Part shown: in pieces, positions 39,646-43,316 of the stretch | Numbering within the stretch: position 1 is the stretch's first letter | Layout: each line of letters starts with the position of its first letter | IMG/VR virus record: IMGVR_UViG_3300018074_000001 | Location: 1-43,316 of that record | DNA length: 43,316 nt | DNA from: a virus | Strand: one strand, 5' to 3' | The notes under the pieces: model-generated | Databases searched by the model: none | Seen by the model: only the letters and a program-made list of their open reading frames with translations | Told to the model about the DNA's origin: nothing | Translations under genes and position numbers: made by a program

Positions 39646-39744
39646 AACGCACGAAGACCCCGCCGAGTGGGATCTGCGGCGAGGCCCTCATGAAAACGAA
39701 TCACACTAACAATGAGTTGGTCTGAGAAATATTATGCCACAGAC
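39646..39744. other. intergenic gap, no gene supported
   Basis: This stretch lies between the zinc-ribbon start and the structured RNA. A minus-strand frame from ATG 39691 overlaps the zinc-ribbon gene out of frame and looks like a shadow. Nothing else was seen. Confidence 0.4.
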
Positions 39745-39810
39745 GCAGAAACGCCCGCTGTCTGATCCCTCGCTTTCGCGAGAGCCCTTGCGGGCAGCGG
39801 GCGCCTCTGC
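39745..39810 (-). ncRNA. structured RNA candidate, three-way junction with two GNRA hairpins
   Basis: The outer helix pairs 39745-39749 with 39806-39810 (5 bp) and, after a 2x2 internal loop, 39752-39760 with 39795-39803 (9 bp). Inside are two hairpins. On the minus strand they read GCCC-GCAA-GGGC (39784-39795) and CTCGC-GAAA-GCGAG (39769-39782), both closed by GNRA tetraloops. On the plus strand the loops would be TTGC and TTTC, so the minus strand is the likely RNA, in line with the flanking genes. The first hairpin shares one base with the outer helix. It matches no tRNA or ribozyme core I could check. Confidence 0.5.
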
Positions 39811-39855
39811 CTTGTATGGCTAATACCCAATACCGACTCAACCAAGGCGAGTCTA

Positions 39856-40122
39856 TCACGAACAGTCCACCCGCGTACCCCCGTCAAACGGGGTCGGCTC
39901 CCGTTCTACCCGCTTCGCCCGCGGAGCCACCAGCCCATACCGCTCGGCGTGCGCCCACTCCACCGCTTCCTTGGCATCGGCTACCCGCTCAAACTTCCCC
40001 AGCTCGTCCCCGCCGTAATAGGCAGGATAGCTCAGGAGCTTCCGCGCGTCTTCGAAGGAGCCGTAGATTCCGCTCGTGAAGTAATCGTTGTCATGGCAGT
40101 AGGCGTTATCCAGCCACTTCAT
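39856..40122 (-). CDS. small protein with viroplasmin-like segment (88 aa)
   Basis: The 88-residue product contains SGIYGSFEDARKLLSYPAYY followed by KFERVADAKEAVEWA, which resembles the small viroplasmin/RNase H1 N-terminal domain that binds RNA-DNA hybrids. The resemblance is partial. It overlaps the upstream winged-helix gene by 17 bp, so the two are probably co-translated. The structured RNA lies just downstream. Confidence 0.5.
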   Translation of the reverse strand: MKWLDNAYCHDNDYFTSGIYGSFEDARKLLSYPAYYGGDELGKFERVADAKEAVEWAHAERYGLVAPRAKRVEREPTPFDGGTRVDCS

Positions 40123-40789
40123 AGTCGTCCGGGTCGGCGAACCGCTGCTCTAGCCTCTCCTCGTGCTCCAACTCCTTGAGCGGCCGCGCGTAGCTCCGGC
40201 GCTTCGACTGCAGCATCAACTCAGCCAGCACCTGGTCCTTCGTCCACTCCGGGTGCAGCCCCTTTACCTCGGCATACGCCCGTTTCTTGCCTTCGATCTT
40301 GATACACACGAAGCACATCCCGTCCGCCGCCACCTTCACGCCCTTCCTCGGGCATACCACGCAATCCCCAATGGCGTGCTTGGCTACCTCGGGCCGCTTT
40401 GGTACCCGCCGCAGAGCCTTCCCGGTCAGTTTGTATACGTAGGTAGTCGAGTCCAGCCGCTCGACCGTGATGTACTCAAGCCCCACCAGTTCCTTCACCT
40501 GCCGCCGCGTTTCCCGCTCCCCGTTTCGCGTCACTTGGGACAGGCTGGCGATTTTCACCTTTGCCGATCCCTTCGGATACGTGGTCAGCGACAGCCAACT
40601 CAGCAGGAAGAACGCCGACTTCGACAGCGTCCCATCCAGGTGTACCGCCAGCGGCAGCCGGCTCTCTGTTCCGGCTCCCAATTCAGGCAACGTGACCGGA
40701 CATTTTGCGTCATGTGACCGGACATTTTCGCCCGGGCGTCTTATAGGAGACGCGCGCGGGTCTTCTTTAACCGATTTTCGCGCTCTCAC
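40106..40789 (-). CDS. winged-helix DNA-binding protein with zinc knuckle (227 aa)
   Basis: The 227-residue product has a winged-helix-like domain (about 50-120: SKSAFFLLSWLSLTTYPKG, LSQVTRNGERETRRQVKELV, GLEYITVER), then a CVVC...CFVC zinc pair (about 143-162), then a basic helical tail. It could be a regulator or a second replication-type protein, and it is the best candidate reader of the TCTACCTAG boxes. Start GTG 40789 overlaps the upstream TGA (GTGA). Its 5' end contains a tandem 15-bp repeat read in two different frames. Confidence 0.6.
   Translation of the reverse strand: MRARKSVKEDPRASPIRRPGENVRSHDAKCPVTLPELGAGTESRLPLAVHLDGTLSKSAFFLLSWLSLTTYPKGSAKVKIASLSQVTRNGERETRRQVKELVGLEYITVERLDSTTYVYKLTGKALRRVPKRPEVAKHAIGDCVVCPRKGVKVAADGMCFVCIKIEGKKRAYAEVKGLHPEWTKDQVLAELMLQSKRRSYARPLKELEHEERLEQRFADPDDYEVAG
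40692..40728. repeat. tandem 15-bp repeat inside the winged-helix gene
   Basis: GTGACCGGACATTTT occurs at 40692-40706 and again at 40714-40728 (period 22). The spacing is not a multiple of three, so the two copies encode different residues (ENVRSH and AKCPVT on the minus strand). That argues for a DNA-level role, such as a protein-binding site, or a mobile-element footprint. Confidence 0.8.
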
Positions 40790-41019
40790 GCCGTGGCCTT
40801 TCTACGGCGCTCCAAATCTGCCTTCCCCCACTCGATCAAGGCGGCCATCCCTCGATCGTCCATGAACCCTCGTCTCTCTGCCGCCGCATAGATCTCGTCC
40901 AACGGATCAGCCTCCTCGAGTAACTGTACTACCGGTTGCCCTCGATACCTCACCGCCGGACAGAATTTTCCCGCGTGCTCCCCCCTGCATCCCATGCACA
41001 CCGTCTTCTTAGACCGCAT
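40786..41019 (-). CDS. small cysteine-containing protein (77 aa)
   Basis: ATG 41019 has GGGGGAG just upstream. The 77-residue product has CMGC (8-11) and C20 near the N-terminus, then a charged helical part (LDEIYAAAERRGFMDDRG...). It is the first firm gene of the leftward group and is coupled to the winged-helix gene by GTGA. Function unknown. Confidence 0.6.
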   Translation of the reverse strand: MRSKKTVCMGCRGEHAGKFCPAVRYRGQPVVQLLEEADPLDEIYAAAERRGFMDDRGMAALIEWGKADLERRRKATA

Positions 41020-41152
41020 TCTCCCCCACTTTATCCCACTTCCTCCCCCTTTTCAACAGCCTATCTCCTTCATCCGCAACAACTTGGTAACCGTAAGCCT
41101 CCTGTTCCCCATCTCCGAACCCTGAAAATTCTCGCGCACTCGGACTTGCCAC
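41009..41152 (-). CDS. possible small protein (47 aa), weak
   Basis: A frame from GTG 41152 gives 47 residues, ending GDRLLKRGRKWDKVGENAV, and overlaps the next gene by 11 bp, a normal spacing for this phage. There is no ribosome-binding site and no known family, so it may be a chance frame. Confidence 0.3.
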   Translation of the reverse strand: MASPSAREFSGFGDGEQEAYGYQVVADEGDRLLKRGRKWDKVGENAV

Positions 41153-41527
41153 TAACTGAAAGCGGGCGCCCCCCCGGCCTGGGGGTGCCCCGGCCCCTTT
41201 GATGCAGAGCACTCTGTGGGAGAGAGCAGTGTAATCGGCAAGCCCGGGTCTGCTGCATCACAGTGCACTCTGCAGAGCAGAGTACTCAACGGCTACGGCA
41301 TACGAGCATCGATGGCACCAAAGGCATGCGCTTCACGCATGGCATTGGCGCATCTTCCCCGGCGATGGCGGTATTCCACTGGCAATGAGCTGCCATTTGA
41401 CGCAGTCCAGGTCAAAATCCCCGGCTCGTTTGAGCCCGATCGCAGGGTTAGGGCAGTCAAAGGTGTGCTACGAATTGAAACGATCGTAGCAATTTGTAGA
41501 TAATCCTAAAACAGTACCTAAGGACTA
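41153..41527. other. divergent intergenic region with hairpin and CAGAG repeats
   Basis: This is the main non-coding gap, between the leftward group and the rightward early operon. It holds a GC-rich hairpin (41165-41173 with 41181-41189, 9 bp with one G-U), a cluster of CAGAG/CTCTG words (41205-41216 as inverted repeat, 41268-41282 as palindrome plus tandem copy), and a hairpin GGCTC-GTTT-GAGCC at 41423-41436. It could be the control region or an origin. A 95-codon plus-strand frame here has no ribosome-binding site. Confidence 0.5.
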
Positions 41528-41562
41528 TTGTTCTAGGTAGAGATGCGAGTTAATATCTGAAT
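41513..41562 (+). promoter_or_regulatory. early promoter with TCTACCTAG box (inverted) in spacer
   Basis: The -35 box TTGTTC is at 41528-41533 and the -10 box TAATAT at 41551-41556, with a 17-bp spacer. The 18-mer at 41513-41530 matches 2133-2150 at 16 of 18 positions, and the spacer holds CTAGGTAGA (41533-41541), the reverse complement of the box in the other early promoter. The expected start point is at or next to the ATG at 41563, so the first transcript may be leaderless. Confidence 0.65.
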
Positions 41563-41637
41563 ATGGATAGAACATACACAGCGATTGAAGTGATCAGGCA
41601 TCTGATGGGAAGGGCAGTGGATCACTACAACTCCTGA
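41563..41637 (+). CDS. tiny possible leaderless peptide (24 aa)
   Basis: A 24-codon frame, MDRTYTAIEVIRHLMGRAVD followed by HYNS, begins 7 bases after the -10 box, where transcription should start. There is no Shine-Dalgarno sequence, as expected if leaderless. It could equally be a chance frame in an untranslated leader. Confidence 0.35.
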   Translation: MDRTYTAIEVIRHLMGRAVDHYNS

Positions 41638-41774
41638 GCGCTCGTTTTTAGCGGCTGGGTTAGCGCGTGGGGCGTTGCGGCGGTGGTTCCGGCGGTACGG
41701 AGCCTCCCGAAGGCGCGCGCGGTCCTGGGGCAAATGTGGGGCTTGTCATCGGCAAGCTTAGCTCAAAATAAAAC
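41638..41774. other. gap without a supported gene
   Basis: This stretch follows the 24-codon frame. A plus-strand frame with a hydrophobic start (LVFSGWVSAWGVAAVV) runs through it but lacks an ATG or ribosome-binding site. No hairpin with a T-run was seen. Confidence 0.35.
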
Positions 41775-41827
41775 TGTACAAAGACAGACAAAATCGTATA
41801 AAGTAGAACAAAGGATCACAACACACA
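41775..41827 (+). promoter_or_regulatory. promoter and AAAGG leader module
   Basis: A -35 box TGTACA (41775-41780), 16-bp spacer and -10 box TATAAA (41797-41802) precede the leader AAAGGATCACAACACACA. The distance from the -10 box to the ATG at 41828 is 25 bases, exactly as at 2178-2202. The surrounding A-rich DNA supports a promoter. Confidence 0.6.
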
Positions 41828-41992
41828 ATGACACAGAAGCGACTCTGCAATGAAGCGGGTCCGGTATCCATCTCGAGCGCTGAGAACGTGCGTGGGTGGA
41901 TTGGCTGCCCCTCCTGCGGGAAGAAGTGCAAGGTCAGGCGCAATGCTTCAGGCGTGGCGACGATCCGCCCCCACAAGGAGGCTGCCAAATGA
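41828..41992 (+). CDS. small cysteine-containing protein (54 aa)
   Basis: The start is set by the AAAGG leader module. The 54-residue product has C7 and then GCPSCGKKC (CPSC plus a third cysteine), followed by a basic tail. It is another small zinc-type early protein. Its stop overlaps the next start by ATGA. Confidence 0.65.
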   Translation: MTQKRLCNEAGPVSISSAENVRGWIGCPSCGKKCKVRRNASGVATIRPHKEAAK

Positions 41993-42159
41993 AGCGCAAA
42001 CCTGCCGAGGGCAAAACGCTGTACGAAATCTTCACGGGAGAAAAACCGCCCGCGCGTTGCGAGCAATTGTCGAAACCGGGGGAACCCGGTCGCGCAGAAA
42101 CCAAGCCTACTGCGCTTGATAAGACAGGCTTACTTTCGAAAGGATCACACACACAATGA
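41989..42159 (+). CDS. small basic early protein (56 aa)
   Basis: ATG 41989 overlaps the upstream TGA. The 56-residue product is rich in K, P, E and T and probably disordered. Its last codons (KGSHTQ) are written by the AAAGG leader module of the next gene, so the module serves as coding and start-site sequence at once. Function unknown. Confidence 0.55.
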   Translation: MKRKPAEGKTLYEIFTGEKPPARCEQLSKPGEPGRAETKPTALDKTGLLSKGSHTQ

Positions 42160-42548
42160 AACTCATCACACTGGCGTTAGCAGGAGCGATAGCGCTCTCG
42201 GCCCAATCTCCGATCGTCGTCTCGCGCGACGGGAAGTACTTGGGCAACCTCAGCTCGAACCCGTACGACCCGAATTCGATCGCCAATCCGTATGGCCGGT
42301 ATGGTTCTCCCTACCAGTCCGACTCCGTTAACAATCCGTATGGCCGCTACGGCAGCCCGTATTCGAACCAGAGCGCCAACAATCCGTATGCGACGCAGGC
42401 GCCCATCGTCATTGCGCCCAGGCCCGCCTACACGGGAGGCTATCCGGTGTATCATGCTCCCTCGCCGGTGCGGCCGGCGATGTCCTACTACACTCCGGTG
42501 CTGCCGGCCTATCCGATGGCTCCGGTGATGGGCGTATTGCCCTACTAG
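42156..42548 (+). CDS. secreted NPYGRYGSPY-repeat protein (130 aa)
   Basis: The 130-residue product starts with a signal peptide (MKLITLALAGAIALSAQS, cleavage likely after AQS). DGKYLGNLSSNPYDPNSIA follows, then two 16-residue repeats starting NPYGRYGSPY and a partial third (NPYATQ). The tail is Pro/Tyr-rich. I recall this repeat in bacterial and phage exported proteins of unknown function. An early exported protein could act on the envelope, for instance to block adsorption of other phages, but that is inference. The start uses the AAAGG module. Confidence 0.75.
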   Translation: MKLITLALAGAIALSAQSPIVVSRDGKYLGNLSSNPYDPNSIANPYGRYGSPYQSDSVNNPYGRYGSPYSNQSANNPYATQAPIVIAPRPAYTGGYPVYHAPSPVRPAMSYYTPVLPAYPMAPVMGVLPY

Positions 42549-42552
42549 CCCA

Positions 42553-42864
42553 ATGAGCGAAGTAAAGCCGATCCCCCGCAAGCCGCTAGCTCAGCTGTCG
42601 CGCGACCGGCTTTGCTCCTCCCATCCTGACCTGCTCCGCTCGGCTGCCTTCACGGAGGCAGCCTATTTGCTTTCCTACTACGGCGATGATGCGCTCAGCG
42701 GGCTCGCCGTGTATTTCGAGGCCATCGCCGAGGATTTCAGGGTGAGGGTGAGGCGGAGAGATCAGGCTTCGAAGCTCGCCGCAGCGGAGGTGCTCGAGGA
42801 TTTGCGTGTCCGTTATCCCCATCTCCACCCTCAGCCTAATCAACAAGCCAAGCTCAAAAGTTAA
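42553..42864 (+). CDS. hypothetical early protein (103 aa)
   Basis: The 103-residue product is mostly helical with many Arg residues (AEDFRVRVRRRDQASKL...). The conserved-looking AAYLLSYYGDDALSGLAVYF segment is near the middle. No cysteine pairs or membrane segment. It lies 4 bases after the secreted-repeat gene. Family not recognised. Confidence 0.6.
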   Translation: MSEVKPIPRKPLAQLSRDRLCSSHPDLLRSAAFTEAAYLLSYYGDDALSGLAVYFEAIAEDFRVRVRRRDQASKLAAAEVLEDLRVRYPHLHPQPNQQAKLKS

Positions 42865-42885
42865 TCGATTGAAAGGATCACACAC

Positions 42886-43089
42886 ATGAACAGACAATTT
42901 TTATTGACAAGTATCGCGACGGCGGAGGCCATCAGCGATAGCGCGAAGACTCCGCGCCAAGCGCTGACATGGTCGGCGGAGGGGCGGGATTGGCGGGAGA
43001 AAGCCGGAAAGCTTACCGACGAGGAAGAAACGGAAGTAGAGCGATTACGGGAAGAAACGCGCGTAAAGCTCGCCGAGGCCGCGCTGTGA
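42886..43089 (+). CDS. small charged protein before the methyltransferase (67 aa)
   Basis: The start is set by the fourth AAAGGATCACACAC module. The 67-residue product ends in a strongly charged helix (DEEETEVERLREETRVKLAE). Its TGA overlaps the GTG of the methyltransferase (GTGA). No family was recognised. Confidence 0.65.
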   Translation: MNRQFLLTSIATAEAISDSAKTPRQALTWSAEGRDWREKAGKLTDEEETEVERLREETRVKLAEAAL

Positions 43090-43316
43090 TCTATCACGGC
43101 GACGCTCTCGAAACCCTCCAGACCCTGCCGAGTGAATCGGTCCACTGCGCGGTCACTTCGCCGCCCTACTACGGGCTGCGCGATTACGGGATCGCCGGCC
43201 AAATCGGGCGCGAGATATCGCCCGATGAATACGTGGCTCGCCTCGTCGAGGTGTTCGCCGAGGTGCGGCGCGTATTGCGTCCCGATGGCACGCTCTGGGT
43301 CAATATCGGCGATTCC
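43086..43316 (+). CDS. DNA methyltransferase, beta class (5' part; continues at base 1)
   Basis: GTG 43086 overlaps the previous TGA (GTGA), a common start type here. This part encodes VIYHGDALETLQTLPSESVH and then the catalytic TSPPYYGLRDYG motif. After codon 36 the sequence enters the terminal repeat (43194-43316), identical to bases 1-123, and continues at 1-774 to give a 293-residue enzyme. Confidence 0.9.
   Translation, partial: MIYHGDALETLQTLPSESVHCAVTSPPYYGLRDYGIAGQIGREISPDEYVARLVEVFAEVRRVLRPDGTLWVNIGDS
43194..43316. repeat. 123-bp terminal direct repeat, right copy
   Basis: Identical to bases 1-123. Removing one copy gives a circular sequence of 43,193 bp. Confidence 0.95.

Noticed and set aside
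39745-39810. tRNA or hammerhead ribozyme
   Set aside because: The span is too short for a tRNA and lacks the T-loop. GAAAC and CTGAT words occur on the plus strand but not in the hammerhead core order.
41155-41300. tRNA gene in the divergent gap
   Set aside because: No T-loop consensus (GGTTCRANYCC) or cloverleaf could be built on either strand.
41216-41503. 95-codon plus-strand open frame in the divergent gap
   Set aside because: It has no ribosome-binding site and unlikely composition, and it runs through repeats and hairpins. It is better explained as chance.
42156-42548. CRISPR-like or tandem DNA repeat in the NPYGRYGSPY gene
   Set aside because: The repeats are protein-level (16 residues) inside one reading frame with a signal peptide; there are no spacers.

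Overview
This window is a complete or near-complete genome of a tailed, short-tailed (podovirus-like) double-stranded DNA phage of a G+C-rich bacterium (about 60% G+C by eye). The first 123 bases are repeated exactly as the last 123 bases, so the contig closes into a circle of 43,193 bp. The methyltransferase gene that starts at 43086 continues at base 1. No integrase, DNA polymerase, RNA polymerase, tRNA gene or CRISPR array was recognised. The host cannot be named from the sequence.

Layout. (a) A rightward early region runs from about 41528 through the contig join to 11697. It consists of about 34 small, tightly coupled genes, most overlapping by ATGA. In order it holds small unknown genes, the beta-class DNA methyltransferase, a RecT-like annealing protein with Gp157, a PD-(D/E)XK nuclease, and a DNA-modification-like block: QueD, a compact TGT/DpdA-like transglycosylase and a Mom/GNAT-like acyltransferase. 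Replication genes follow: a winged-helix initiator, a DnaB-type helicase, small zinc-binding proteins and a P-loop ATPase. (b) A leftward late region runs from 38609 to 11702. It holds small and large terminase, small membrane proteins (holin candidates), portal, scaffold, SU10/DUF5309-type capsid, a glycosyltransferase, collar/fibre, adaptor, nozzle, tail fibre, and a T7-like set of internal virion proteins ending in a 1509-residue PLxRFG protein. (c) A small leftward group at 41019-39433 holds a winged-helix protein, zinc-ribbon proteins and a likely structured RNA. (d) Four free-standing HNH endonucleases sit at module borders; three are opposite to the late transcripts, and two of these share a conserved leader.

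Regulation visible in the sequence. Two rightward promoters (near 2148 and 41528) share a near-identical 18-bp element ending in the -35 box, with a TCTACCTAG box in the spacer. That 9-mer occurs at four places found by eye, all intergenic. A start-site module (AAAGGATCACACACA then ATG) precedes four rightward genes. The replication initiator gene has a structured leader in which a hairpin loop is perfectly complementary to its own Shine-Dalgarno region, as in an H-type pseudoknot switch.

Most interesting points: the QueD + mini-DpdA + Mom-like + methyltransferase set, which suggests hypermodified DNA; the pseudoknot leader at 7341-7393; the three-way-junction RNA with two GNRA loops at 39745-39810; the TCTACCTAG regulon; and the lack of any recognisable endolysin.
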